Below, piece by piece: positions 16,850-25,921 of a DNA stretch of 64,000 nt. A program made the translations under genes and the position numbers. The notes under the pieces are model-generated. The model saw only the letters and a program-made list of their open reading frames with translations. It ran no database searches and was not told where the DNA came from. The DNA is from Streptomyces sp. NBC_01591 (lineage in GTDB: Bacteria > Actinomycetota > Actinomycetes > Streptomycetales > Streptomycetaceae): the NCBI RefSeq assembly GCF_035918155.1, contig NZ_CP109327.1:310001-374000 (forward strand). The letters run 5' to 3'. Every line of letters starts with the position of its first letter. Positions within the stretch are counted from its first letter, which is position 1.

Positions 16850-19300
16850 TCAGCCGGTGGCGTCCTGACGCCTGCGGCGCATCCACCACACCAGGGCCGC
16901 GCCGGCGGCGACGACCGCCACGGCGATACCGGAGATCAGCCCGATCGGGGTGTCGGAGCCGGTGTCGGCGAGGTCGCCGTGCGGGTCCGGCTTGTTCGCC
17001 GGCGGCTGGGTGCTCCCGCCGGTCCGGGTCGGGTCCGGGGTCGGGGTCGACGGGTCGTCACCCGGCTTGGACGGGTCGGGACCAGGCTTCGTGGGGGTGG
17101 GGGTGGGCTTGGGATCCTCGCCTTCGCCGGCCGCCATCTTGCCGCCGCCGAGGTAGAGGGTGTCGGTGTCCCGGTAGGAGACGTCATCGGACTGGAGGGA
17201 CGTCTTGGTGGTGGTGTCCAGGGTGCGGTGTTCGACGTTGAACCGGGTGCGGGAGATGTTCTGCTTGGGCTGCTTGGAGAAGTCCACGCCGCCGACGCCC
17301 TGGTTGTAGACCTTGCCGCCGTACTCCAGCTCGAACCACTCGATGCCCTTCTTGATGGAGTCCATGTAGCGCTTGTGGACGCCCTCGCGGGTCCAGTTCT
17401 CGTTGGGCGCGCGCAGCGGCCACGCGGAGACGTCGTTCGAGTCGATGGTCTTGTGGAAGTCGGTCGGGGTCTTCGCATCCTGCTGGCGGATGTACTCGGC
17501 GGCGACGCGGGCGGTGTAGACGGCGCGCAGGTCGGCGTAGTCGGGGTCGGTGTTGACCCGGTCCTCCACCAGCGGCATCACGTTCGTGCGGACGTTGGCC
17601 TCAATGGCGTGCTTCTGCTCGTCGGTCAGGCCCTTGCACTCGGTGGAGCCGGGTGCCTGCCACTCGACGTCCAGCCACTGAGTGGACACCTTCAGGGGTG
17701 CGTCGAGGATGTAGATTCCGCCGTCCTGCTCGCGGACCTGGGCAGGCTTGGGCTCGATCCACATGCGCACGCCGGGGAAGCAGGGCATGCCGTTCTGGCG
17801 GGGTGCGGTGTCCCAGTACCGCTTGGCGCCGGCGTGCTTGTTGGGGTTGAGGGCTTCGGAGAAGTCGTGCTTCATCTCCAGGTCGGCTTCGAGCAGGACC
17901 CGGCCCGCGTCGGTCTTGCCGAACTTGGCGTCCATGACCCGGTCGGGCTCGTCCGGGTTGAGGTTGACCCAGAACTTCTCCGGGGTGAGTGCGAGCCAGG
18001 TGAACAGGGCGTCGGAGGAGAGCTGCATGCGCGCCTCGCCACCGAAGCCGGGGTTCTCGTCGGGGTTGGGCATCTGGTCGGCACGCATGGAGTACTGCAT
18101 GCCCTTGCCCTTGCCCAGGCCGCCGACGTAGCGCAGTTCCAGGGTGGTGAAGTCGACGCCGCCCGGGCCGCCGCGCGGAAGGGTGCCCCGGGTGTCGAGC
18201 CGGCGGGCGTCGGCCTGGATCCTCTTGGCCTGTTCCAGGTTCTTCCCGGAGCCGTTGATCCGGTCGTTCAGCGGGCCGCGGGTGCCGCAGGTTGAGGCGG
18301 CGGCGAGCTGCATCCTGCCCTGGCCGCCCTGGCAGCCCGGGGCGAACCACCGCTGATAGTCGGAGTAGCCCTTGATCGGCTTGGTCCGCGGGACGGGGTT
18401 GTAGATCCGCTGGTTGCCGCGGACCTGGTTCGTCTGGCCGGGCCTCAGCCGGTTGATGTACCGGTTCAGGTTGTCGATCTTCTTGCGCTGGCCCGTGGTG
18501 AACGCCTTCGCGCCGGTGAACCGGAACTTGTGGTCCGGCATGAACCGGGCGATCTTCCGGTCCTTGGCGAGCTGCTTGTTCGTCAGCTCCGAGTTCGACT
18601 TGAACTCGTTGAACTCCTTGGTGCGCTGGTTGTAGGCGTCGTACCGGCGCGTCTCGACGACGTTGCCCTGTGCGTCGATGAGTTCGACGGTGACCTCGCA
18701 CAGCCAGTCCGGTCCGACCAGGCGGAAGTCACGGACGAGCTGGCGTTCGAACGCCGATCCCTTGTGGTTGTTGGTCTGGTTGCGGATGAACCGGTGCTCG
18801 AACCAGTGCTCGAAGCTCAGGCCCTCCTTGTTGTGGAAGTACCGGGCGTAGATCTCGAACTTGCGGTCCTCCGGGTCACCGGACTTGTCCGCGATCTTCT
18901 GCCACGCCTTGTAGTTCTGCTCCGTGTCGTTCGGGACCTTCGACAGGGCCTGCGTCTTGTCTGCGGCTGTCGGAGGCTTCACCCCGTCGTACGCCTTGCC
19001 GGGCAGGTCGTAGTTGAAGTTCTTCGGGTTGCCCTGCCAGGCGGAGAAGTTCGAGCCGGTGGGGTCGTTGGGGAACCCTGAGTTCGTCGGCGTGCTCTGG
19101 TACTTGCTTCCCAGGTTCTTCACGTCGCAGCGCTTCGCGCCCGGCTTGATCCTGGCCGCGACGGCGCGCGGCGCGGCGGTCGCGGTGTCGGTCTCGATGC
19201 CGGGCAGGCCAGTCACGGTGATCGCCGAAGCGATCCCGAAAACGGCCAGAACTCGGCCTGCCAGACGCCACCGCTCGGGTATGCGCAGTGCTCTATTCAA
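16850..19300 (-). CDS. LAXTG sortase-anchored surface protein with a putative PD-(D/E)XK nuclease core
   Basis: 816 residues. TTG start 19300 follows GAGGGAAG. Signal peptide about 1-43 (LAGRVLAVFGIASAITVTGL). Residues 181-260 fit a restriction-endonuclease fold: GSAFERQLVRDF (E185 in the first helix), Asp221 in RRYDAYN, then E232-F-K234 in FNEFKSNSELTNKQLAKDRK (Q243). A large unrecognised middle region (300-700) follows, then a Pro/Thr/Asp linker (about 710-775), LADTG (777-781), a membrane helix GLISGIAVAVVAAGAALVWW and RRRR, which is exactly a Streptomyces class E sortase signal. I infer a cell-wall-displayed nuclease, possibly a contact toxin or DNA scavenger. It is intact amid pseudogenes. 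The acidic gene at 19474 is directly upstream on the same strand. Confidence 0.75.
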   Translation of the reverse strand: MNRALRIPERWRLAGRVLAVFGIASAITVTGLPGIETDTATAAPRAVAARIKPGAKRCDVKNLGSKYQSTPTNSGFPNDPTGSNFSAWQGNPKNFNYDLPGKAYDGVKPPTAADKTQALSKVPNDTEQNYKAWQKIADKSGDPEDRKFEIYARYFHNKEGLSFEHWFEHRFIRNQTNNHKGSAFERQLVRDFRLVGPDWLCEVTVELIDAQGNVVETRRYDAYNQRTKEFNEFKSNSELTNKQLAKDRKIARFMPDHKFRFTGAKAFTTGQRKKIDNLNRYINRLRPGQTNQVRGNQRIYNPVPRTKPIKGYSDYQRWFAPGCQGGQGRMQLAAASTCGTRGPLNDRINGSGKNLEQAKRIQADARRLDTRGTLPRGGPGGVDFTTLELRYVGGLGKGKGMQYSMRADQMPNPDENPGFGGEARMQLSSDALFTWLALTPEKFWVNLNPDEPDRVMDAKFGKTDAGRVLLEADLEMKHDFSEALNPNKHAGAKRYWDTAPRQNGMPCFPGVRMWIEPKPAQVREQDGGIYILDAPLKVSTQWLDVEWQAPGSTECKGLTDEQKHAIEANVRTNVMPLVEDRVNTDPDYADLRAVYTARVAAEYIRQQDAKTPTDFHKTIDSNDVSAWPLRAPNENWTREGVHKRYMDSIKKGIEWFELEYGGKVYNQGVGGVDFSKQPKQNISRTRFNVEHRTLDTTTKTSLQSDDVSYRDTDTLYLGGGKMAAGEGEDPKPTPTPTKPGPDPSKPGDDPSTPTPDPTRTGGSTQPPANKPDPHGDLADTGSDTPIGLISGIAVAVVAAGAALVWWMRRRRQDATG

Positions 19301-19473
19301 GTGTGATCTTCCCTCATGAGTGGGGCCTTGAGGGGATAGGGGCGGCGCGTGTGGGCCCCCGTGACGTGTACGCGCCGCCCGTTCATCCTAGGCAGATCCA
19401 CCGCCGCGCAAGAAGCGGATAAGTGCGTGTCGGCGTGTCAACCATGTTGAATGCGTCGGAAGTTGAGAGGTAC

Positions 19474-20199
19474 TCAGCCAGTGAAATAAAGGCTTTCCAT
19501 GTGGCTGGTCGCGTGCTCGCTGTGCCGCACCCGCAGTGAGGAGGCGTCCAGATCGGCCCTTCCCCACGGGTCCGCGTCCCCGAGGCATGCCGTGGCGAGG
19601 GCGCCCCAGTCGTTCTGGTTCGGGTCGTCGTCCAGGTCGAAGTACACGTCGAGCTCTTCGAGCACTTCCGCAGTGATCCCGAGGGTGGACATCACCGCCT
19701 GCGGATCGCCAGTCACGACGAACGGTTCGTCACCGGGCCAGCCGCAGGCATGGAACATGGTGCCGTCCGGCAGCCACACGAGGTCTTCGGTGTGCTCGGC
19801 GCCACAGTGCACCTCCACCCGGCCCACGATCCGCGCATTGGGGAAGCGCTCACGCAGCCGGGTGGCCTCCGCGAGCAGCGGCATGTCGTTGCCGTCGTCC
19901 GCGAAAGCCGGATCGGAGATCGACATGACGTTCCCCCACGCCCCCACCTGGACGACGTCCAGATCAGACCTCGTGGCGACCGTGACCGAGTCGCTCTGCT
20001 TACGGGGACCGAGGTCTTCGATGACGTCGTCGATCGTCTCCAGGGAGCGGGCGAACTCCTCGGCCCGGTCCGGGGCGTTGGGAGAAAGTTCGCTAGCGTC
20101 CACTGTGAACGGTGGGTGGATGACGGTCAGTTCGTAGCGGCTGCCGCTGCCCTGGGTCATGCGGTCGGGAGGCAAGGTCCAGAAGTCGGTGTCAGACAT
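19474..20199 (-). CDS. acidic cytosolic protein, DUF6333-like
   Basis: 241 residues from ATG 20199. No signal or membrane segment. Very acidic, especially ELDVYFDLDDDPNQNDWG and the N-terminal RAEEFARSLETIDDVIEDLG. WTLPPDRMTQGS, VQVGAWGNVMSISDPAF and CGWPGDEPFVVTGDP resemble the Streptomyces DUF6333 group from memory. The function is unknown. It precedes the surface nuclease gene by 173 bp on the same strand, so an immunity role is possible but unproven. Confidence 0.65.
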   Translation of the reverse strand: MSDTDFWTLPPDRMTQGSGSRYELTVIHPPFTVDASELSPNAPDRAEEFARSLETIDDVIEDLGPRKQSDSVTVATRSDLDVVQVGAWGNVMSISDPAFADDGNDMPLLAEATRLRERFPNARIVGRVEVHCGAEHTEDLVWLPDGTMFHACGWPGDEPFVVTGDPQAVMSTLGITAEVLEELDVYFDLDDDPNQNDWGALATACLGDADPWGRADLDASSLRVRHSEHATSHMESLYFTG

Positions 20200-20420
20200 G
20201 CCTGTCACCGTAACGGGGGCCTGATCCCCTCGGAGGTGGTTACAGGCTGCCGGTCCGGTCTCCCGTATGCGAGTCCGCTCCGCCGGTGCCGGATGGCTGC
20301 GGTGGGACCCGGGGCAGTTCCGGCACCTCGGCCAGGTCCGGGAGGTGCCCCGGAACCTGCTGACCGTAGCCCTCGCGGTATCAGGTGGGTTTACGTTCAG
20401 CACGGGACAACCCACGATCG

Positions 20421-21095
20421 GTGTGGTCGGAGCAGGAGGCGGCCTGGGCGGACGGGGTGGCCGTCGCCCGCGCGTACGCCGCCGCCCATGGGCATTTCCT
20501 CCCTCCGACCACCGCGGTGCGGGAAGGGCATCCCCTTGGGGTGTGGGCGAAGAGCGCCCGGGCAGCGGCCCGTAGGGCGCGGGAGAACGAGGAGCTGCGC
20601 GCGGCCGGCCGCCCCGTCCCCTCAGCGGCCGGGGCTATGACCGAAGCGCGGCGGGATGAACTGGATGCGATCGATCCGGGATGGTGCCCGGCTGGGGACA
20701 CCGCGTGGCAGCGCTGCTACCGCCTCGTCCAGAACCACATCCAGGCCGACGGAACACCCCCCACGGCTGCGGACGACGTCGTCGTCCAGGGCGAAGACCT
20801 CGGACGCTGGGGCACGGCGCAGCGGTACGGGTGGGAACAGCTTCTGCCCACACAGCGGTGGCTTCTGGAGAACACCCTCGGGATCCAGGCGGCCAGGGAA
20901 GAGGAACGGCCGGTGAAACAGACGCAGGATACGAAGTGGGCGGTCAACCTGACAGCAGCACGGCAGTTCCACGCCTGTGAGGGACACCCCACGGTGCTCA
21001 AGCTCGGCACATGGCTCGACAACGTCCGCAAGCGCGCCGCGAAGCTCCCCGAGTAGCGCCGGGCGGACCTCGACGCGCTCGGCATGCGTTGGTAG
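20421..21095 (+). pseudogene. helicase-associated domain fragment, copy 2
   Basis: Collinear with the C-terminal part of the helicase at 4.0-6.5 kb from WSEQEAAWADGVAVARAY to the final ALGMRW, with near-identical stretches of DNA. It lacks the entire motor domain. A CAG-to-TAG change at 21054-21056 interrupts KLPEQRRADL, and a roughly 20-codon block before VLKLGTWLDN is deleted. This copy keeps the frame at HGHFLPPTTAV, where copy 1 has an extra base. Confidence 0.85.
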
Positions 21096-21183
21096 ACGGC
21101 TGGGGTACAGAACGCGAGAGGGGCCCGGATTCGACGTGGGTCCGGGCCCCCTCTCGCGTCTACTCGTCCGTCCGTTCCTGGGG

Positions 21184-21309
21184 CGCTGGGCGGGTTACTG
21201 GTACTACCACCGACGTCTCCACGGGGAAATAGGGCACATCCCACCCGCCGAATACGAGACCAACTACTACCTCGCCACCACGAAACCCCAGGTCACAACC
21301 ACAAGCTGA
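21184..21309 (+). pseudogene. IS3-family integrase C-terminal fragment
   Basis: Reads WYYHRRLHGEIGHIPPAEYE followed by a short tail and stop, the canonical end of an IS3 OrfB integrase (Y-N-x-R-R-L-H-G-x-I-G-x-I-P-P). The catalytic DDE part is absent. Confidence 0.85.
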
Positions 21310-21398
21310 GATCTCTACCGAACCCGGGGCGGTTCACTCCGGTACTGAGCTGTCCGTTGAGGCGGGCCTGACGGGCGCGCGCTTCCCGCTCTGCCAAC

Positions 21399-21456
21399 CA
21401 TTGAGACGAGTTGGGGTGCCCGGGTCTGAAGCCGGGCACCCCAACTCGTCTCAATG
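21399..21456 (-). terminator. 25-bp perfect-stem hairpin terminator
   Basis: Arms 21399-21423 and 21432-21456 are exactly complementary around an 8-base loop GTCTGAAG, an unusually long stem. It lies 19 bp beyond the stop of the I36-type inhibitor gene and faces the IS3 remnant on the other side. Confidence 0.8.
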
Positions 21457-21475
21457 GCTCAGCTCAGGAAAGTTC

Positions 21476-21853
21476 TCAGCAGTTGCCCCAGCTGTTGGAG
21501 CTGCCGCGGTGGGCATGGGCCGAGTCGCGCGGGGAGGACTTGCCGGCCTTGATGACCTTGACGCTGCCGGTGTAGTTCTTTCCCTGCCAGACGCAGGCGT
21601 CCAGTCCCGATTTTGCGTTGTTGTACCAGGACGCGTCGTGGTTGTTGATGGGCCAGGCCTCCCACGAGGCGTTCTTGCCGGAGAACTTGTACATGTGGCC
21701 CTTGTAGCCGGTCTGGTCCCACACGCACAGGTAGCCGCTCGGGCAGGCAGCGGTGCCGGTGGGCGCGGCGGAGGTGCTGGAGACGGGGCCGATGACGGTC
21801 AGCGCGGCAGCGATTCCGGCGGTAGTCAGGGCGGACACGAGGGTGCGACGCAT
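21476..21853 (-). CDS. secreted peptidase-inhibitor I36-like (beta-gamma crystallin fold) protein
   Basis: 125 residues from ATG 21853, preceded by GAGGAG. Signal peptide: LVSALTTAGIAAALTVIGPV with cleavage near SAAPTG. The mature part has CPSGYLCVWDQTGYKGHMY, SWYNNAKSGLDACVWQGKNY and a C-terminal SSNSWGNC, the usual pattern of family I36 proteins related to Streptomyces metalloproteinase inhibitors. It probably binds a secreted protease or calcium. Intact, single-gene unit with its own strong terminator. Confidence 0.85.
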   Translation of the reverse strand: MRRTLVSALTTAGIAAALTVIGPVSSTSAAPTGTAACPSGYLCVWDQTGYKGHMYKFSGKNASWEAWPINNHDASWYNNAKSGLDACVWQGKNYTGSVKVIKAGKSSPRDSAHAHRGSSNSWGNC

Positions 21854-22062
21854 GGCGGTACTCCTCACTCAGGGACTGGCTGATTCGGTCACAGCCTTCT
21901 GGAACCTACCGCTCCGCTACCCATTGCATTCACTTATCACCATGAGTGGCTAAATCTGTTCATGTGTCGTCTCATGGTGCCTTCTTGCGCTTTTGCTCAC
22001 ATGGCCAGACGCCGGCGAGCCAGTGCCAGGTGCCAGCGGTAACCCGCGCCAGCATCGCGGTG

Positions 22063-22692
22063 GCGAACTACTCGTTGGGGCGGCGAGCACCTGCTCGTCG
22101 GCTCCGTCTTCGGCAAGAAGAGCTGGGAGACACCGCTCGCCGACGGCCTGCGCATCCTGGAGCTCGGGGTGCGCACGCACGTGATCACCGCGGCACTCGC
22201 CCTCCCGCTCTCTGTCCGCCCCAACACGCCCCTGCACGTGGAGGTCACCGACGGCACAGCGGTCTCCAACCGCCGATAACGCGAGAACCTCTACTACGAC
22301 CTCGCGAAGAACGCCCCGATCCCGATCGCCTTCGGGCTGGTCGGGAACTGGCGGAGTACGGGGGCACGGCGGTCGCCGTCACACCGGGCTTCCTGCGCTC
22401 GGAACAGATGCTCACCCACTTCGGCGTGAACGAGGACAACTGGCGCGACGCCATCGCCCAGGAACCGGGCTTCGCGATCGCCGAATCACCGCACTACCTC
22501 GCCCGCGCGGTAGCCGCGCTCGCCGCCGACCCGGACCGCGCCGCCCGCTGGAACGGCAAGTCCACCGCCAGCGCCGAACTCGCCAGGACCTACAACGTCC
22601 GGGACACCGACGGCAGCCAGCCGGACGTCTGGGCGTACTTCGAGGACAACAGGTACAGCGGGAAGGACAGCCCCGCGGACGACTACCGCTGA
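22063..22692 (+). pseudogene. SDR oxidoreductase, N-truncated, with nonsense codon and frameshift
   Basis: First frame: RILELGVRTHVITAALALPL, then HVEVTDGTAVSNRR ending in TAA at about 22280, followed by ENLYYDLAKNAPIPIAF. Second frame: YGGTAVAVTPGFLRSEQML, NEDNWRDAIAQEPGFAIAES and the SDR C-terminus to TGA 22692. The NAD-binding N-terminus (TGxxxGIG) is missing. The YxxxK region is represented by YYDLAK. The gene has at least a 5' deletion, a stop and an indel. Confidence 0.8.
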
Positions 22693-22780
22693 TCCTCCCG
22701 CCCCGCGACGTACAAGACAGCGGGGCTCCGCGCGTGCTCCCAGAAGCGGGGGCCGGCCCGCCGAGGCCAGCACCTTCGCG

Positions 22781-22812
22781 CCTTTGCCCAGCCCGGTCAG
22801 GCTGGGCAAAGG
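22781..22812. terminator. bidirectional hairpin
   Basis: CCTTTGCCCAGCC and GGCTGGGCAAAGG form a perfect 13-bp stem with a 6-base loop. It lies between the SDR remnant on the plus strand and the hypothetical gene ending at 22922 on the minus strand. Confidence 0.7.
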
Positions 22813-22921
22813 CAACATCGGATGCCATGTCAGCTTGGCAAAAGGCATAGGGGCACCCTCAAGGCCATGCAGGTCATTGGCCGGTGCGGAACATCCTGCG
22901 CACCATCAACCGGTCCATTGC

Positions 22922-23524
22922 CTATGCCTGGACGCAGGACATGCGCAACTCCGTCAAGGCGCCCCAGGCTGCGTCGGTAGCGATCAGCGCCGTCGACGTG
23001 CTCCGTCCAGGGACGAACAGCACATAGTGCCTTGCCAGGTAGGAGAGGTCACCCCACGGCTCCTGACTGTGCGCACGCGCAAGCACTCGGTCGCAACGCG
23101 TACAGGCAATCCACGGGACAACCAGGAGATCAGCCAGCGCCGCGTCGGTGGCTACGGAGGATCCGGGCAAGGGGACGGTGTCGGCATGCTCGATCAACCT
23201 CAGCCTGTTGTCCTCCTGGTGGTCGCCGAGACATCGGCCGAGGCCGGGAGCGAGTGCTGTCCGCATGCCCCAGACCTCGGCCGTCACGGCGATCTCGGCC
23301 CGCACGGTGTCGCTGATCGGCACCTGATGCTTCAGCAGGCTGGCGATGAACTGGTCGAGTCCGGCTTCCTGCTCCCCGATGTCCCAGCAGTCCATAAATC
23401 CCGCAGCGTCAGCGGGTGGCAGCAGCGCAGCAAACCCACGCCATTGGGTCGCTTCATCGATCACGCGGCCGAGGCTATCGGTGCCGTCGCCGATCAGGCT
23501 TTGGGGGGACCAAGAGGCCCGCAT
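22922..23524 (-). CDS. hypothetical protein with CxxC motif
   Basis: 200 codons with good third-position GC. Segments: GRVIDEATQWRGFAALLPP, DQFIASLLKHQVPISDTVRA, and VVPWIACTRCDRVLARAHS, where CTRC could bind zinc. The N-terminus may be wrong: a coding-like frame upstream (GLPILECVWLGTVRCGFGLG, to about 23740) is offset and could be its true 5' part after an indel. I do not recognise the family. No membrane or signal features. Confidence 0.5.
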   Translation of the reverse strand: MRASWSPQSLIGDGTDSLGRVIDEATQWRGFAALLPPADAAGFMDCWDIGEQEAGLDQFIASLLKHQVPISDTVRAEIAVTAEVWGMRTALAPGLGRCLGDHQEDNRLRLIEHADTVPLPGSSVATDAALADLLVVPWIACTRCDRVLARAHSQEPWGDLSYLARHYVLFVPGRSTSTALIATDAAWGALTELRMSCVQA

Positions 23525-23739
23525 CCGCCCGGTACCCGCGTACCACCGTCATCACGGAGACCAGGCCGAGGCCGAACCCGCAGCGCACCGTCCCAAGCCA
23601 GACACATTCCAGGATCGGCAGACCCCCCACAGGCATCTCGATCGGCTGCTCGAACCCACGGTTGCACTCGTCGTTTCCGCCGGAGACCGCCCCGGCGATG
23701 TTCAGCAGCTCACAGGACTGCCCTGCGGCGAAGCCGGTC

Positions 23740-24132
23740 GCGATGGATGAAGGCCCCGGCCTGTGGGTGCCGGGGCTTCGTTGCATCAGCCGGGGCTTCG
23801 TTGCATCAGAGGGACGACGTGATGACGTCGATTAGGGTCTTGAGACCCTCCCACAGTGCGCGCGCTGCGATGTTCGCTGCGACGCGGCGTCCGAACGAAT
23901 CCTTCGTCGTCTGCTGCTCGGGCTTGTTCAACCATGAGCCCCCCTCTCCGTGGAAGTACCCCGTGTTCTCGGGGCCTTCTGGCCTCTATCCAGGCGGTAC
24001 TCCAGAGAAAGCGATGCGGGCTCATCGCAACTGTGCCCGAGGCCGATGTGAGCATGTATGCAGCAGCTCGCCGGGCGGTGAACCGCTGCTGCTCGTACGG
24101 TCGGGCGTGAGTGCCCTGGCAGGACGGTGCTC
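23740..24132. repeat. 393-bp long-range direct repeat, copy 2
   Basis: Matches 15184-15576 in the same orientation, 8556 bp away, including the 20-bp tandem duplication (23769-23808). Its right edge falls inside the start of the hypothetical ORF at 24111, so the copying event replaced the native 5' end there. Confidence 0.9.
23806..23982 (-). pseudogene. C-terminal fragment of a hypothetical gene (repeat copy 2)
   Basis: Same coding tail as at 15250-15426, ending EGLKTLIDVITSSL, with the same upstream in-frame stop and the same terminator hairpin after it. The shared lesion indicates that the parent fragment was already broken when it was duplicated. Confidence 0.45.
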
Positions 24133-24818
24133 CCGGGTCGGCCCTGCGGCCACTTCACACGTTCCGCAGGGCCAACCCATCGCAGGTTGAAACCGCCGAC
24201 GCCTACGAGCCGTTGGCCGCGATCGTCGCCGATCGCGCGCCGCACGCACGCCTGCTGAACGAGATCACCGCCCACGCCGGCGACGACCACCACAGTGTCT
24301 GGCTGGACGAGAGCGACCAGGCCGTGTGGCATGCCAGGAGCGAGCCCGGCAAGGACGAGTGGACGCTGGACCACAAACCTGCCGCAGAGGCCGTTGACTG
24401 GATCACGGAGACCCTCACGCTCGTGCTCGACCGCGTCGCCTCCCCGGAACAGGCCGAGATCTACGAGATACACCCCGGCCTGGAAGAGGACGACCTCGAT
24501 GCACTCGACGAGCTGGAGTCGGTACGGCTGACCGCGCTCCAGGCCCGAAGCACAGACCCCGCGGTAATCGACAGCATGATCCGAGGTCAGATGGACCAGC
24601 CCCGGGAGGAGATCCGCCTCCTGGCATGGCTGCGGGCCGGCAACCTGAAGCAGGCGTTCGGGACGGAGCGGGGCGCCGCCGCGGCCGCCGGAGCACGGAA
24701 CATCACACCGGAGTCCGCCCGGCGATCCCTCGCGGCCGCCGCCGAGTTCGACGCCCGCGTACACGACGGCGCGAAGCAGGCACGCCTGACGGCAGGCGGC
24801 GGGCAGCCGACGACCTGA
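24111..24818 (+). CDS. hypothetical protein with chimeric N-terminus
   Basis: 235 codons from GTG 24111, but the first 7 or so lie inside repeat copy 2. The genuine coding look begins at about 24190 (YEPLAAIVADRAPHARLLNE). The rest is acidic and helical: DHHSVWLDESDQAVWHARSE, IYEIHPGLEEDDLDALDELE, REEIRLLAWLRAGNLKQAFG, AARNITPESARR. The last part resembles a small DNA-binding or plasmid-type helical module, but I do not recognise it. The native start was probably lost at the repeat junction. Confidence 0.5.
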   Translation: MPWQDGAPGSALRPLHTFRRANPSQVETADAYEPLAAIVADRAPHARLLNEITAHAGDDHHSVWLDESDQAVWHARSEPGKDEWTLDHKPAAEAVDWITETLTLVLDRVASPEQAEIYEIHPGLEEDDLDALDELESVRLTALQARSTDPAVIDSMIRGQMDQPREEIRLLAWLRAGNLKQAFGTERGAAAAAGARNITPESARRSLAAAAEFDARVHDGAKQARLTAGGGQPTT

Positions 24819-24984
24819 CCCGCCATACCCGGTCGCCAAGACTGTGAAACGCCCCGCCCTACGCCATTCTCCCCGGAGCTCCCGCCATGCCGCAGCGGAC
24901 GACAAGGAACGGGCCGCGCCGGAGAAGCTCGCCACCGGCTGCTCCGACACCGTCGTGAAGTAGAAGTCGCACTCTGACCAGCAG

Positions 24985-25652
24985 TCAGGGGTGAGGGTGC
25001 CGTGCTGGCCGGGACCCGGCCAGCACCTCCACAACCAGGTCCGTCTCCACCCGCGTATACGACTCGCCCCTGCCCGCCCGCTCCCCCACCACCACCGTCG
25101 TGCCGGTCAAGGTCTCACCGACACGAGCCGCGAGGACAGGCCCCAGGCGGGCGGACACCCGGGCCGACCCGCCCTCGTCCCCCACCGGCAGGACCAGATG
25201 GTGCGGTCTGAGCCGAGGGCCGGTGAACCCCAGCGCCAGGGCATCGACCGTGTCCGCGTGCCGTATCTTCACCCACCGGCGCCGTCCTGACGGATCGCTC
25301 GCGCTGCCCCGCTTCCAGACGATTCCTTCGATGCCCTGGTCGCGCAGGGTGTCGCACCAGAGCACGGCGACATCCCAGTCGTCCGTTGCCGGGGCGGCCT
25401 GGATCGCGGCTCGACATCGGCGAGGAGCTCCAGGAGGAAGGCGCGGCGCTCGGTGTACGGGCGGCTTCGGCAGTCGCCGACCGCCGGGTCCGGGTGCTGC
25501 AGGACGTCCCAGCAGACGTAGGAGGCCGGATACCGGGCGCGGGCCCGGGTCACGGACGACACAGCCCGTGACTGCGCCGCCGCGAAGTCCAGCCGGCTGT
25601 CCCGCCAGATCACCGCTTCCCCGTCCAGGGCCGTGCCTAGCCTGAGTTCCAT
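24985..25652 (-). pseudogene. ATP-dependent DNA ligase fragment, frameshifted
   Basis: Upstream frame: GTALDGEAVIWRDSRLDFAA, RYPASYVCWDVLQHPDP and RPYTERRAFLLELLADV. Downstream frame: AIQAAPATDDWDVAVLWCD, RDQGIEGIVWKRGSASDP, RRRWVKIRHADTVDAL and the OB-fold tail. The adenylation Lys motif (KxDG) at the N-terminus is missing, and one indel lies near 25400. In intact relatives GIEGIVxK is motif IV and VKIRHAD motif V. Such small ligases belong to NHEJ or accessory repair sets; no ku gene is nearby. Confidence 0.8.
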
Positions 25653-25921
25653 GTTCTCTTGGGGGTGGACTGTTGAGCGGGTTCGGCAGGGGTAGGTCTG
25701 CGCAGATCAGCGCTGTCTCCATCCACCGTATCGAGTGCAACAGGTGTGGCGCTATCCCTGGATTGGGTGGTGCTTGCGCCTGATAAGGGTCGCGATGTCC
25801 TCGCCGGCAGGATGACGAAGCCGAAAGTTGCCGGGGTGTTTAACAACGGCATTGCGCTGGCGGAACGCCGCTCGGCGCAGAATTCTGCATGATCCTGGCC
25901 CGGCCGTGCGAGGATCCCCCG

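Noticed and set aside
16819..18295. Plus-strand ORFs opposite the surface protein
   Set aside because: Antisense shadows; the minus strand has a signal peptide, LADTG anchor and consistent codon bias.
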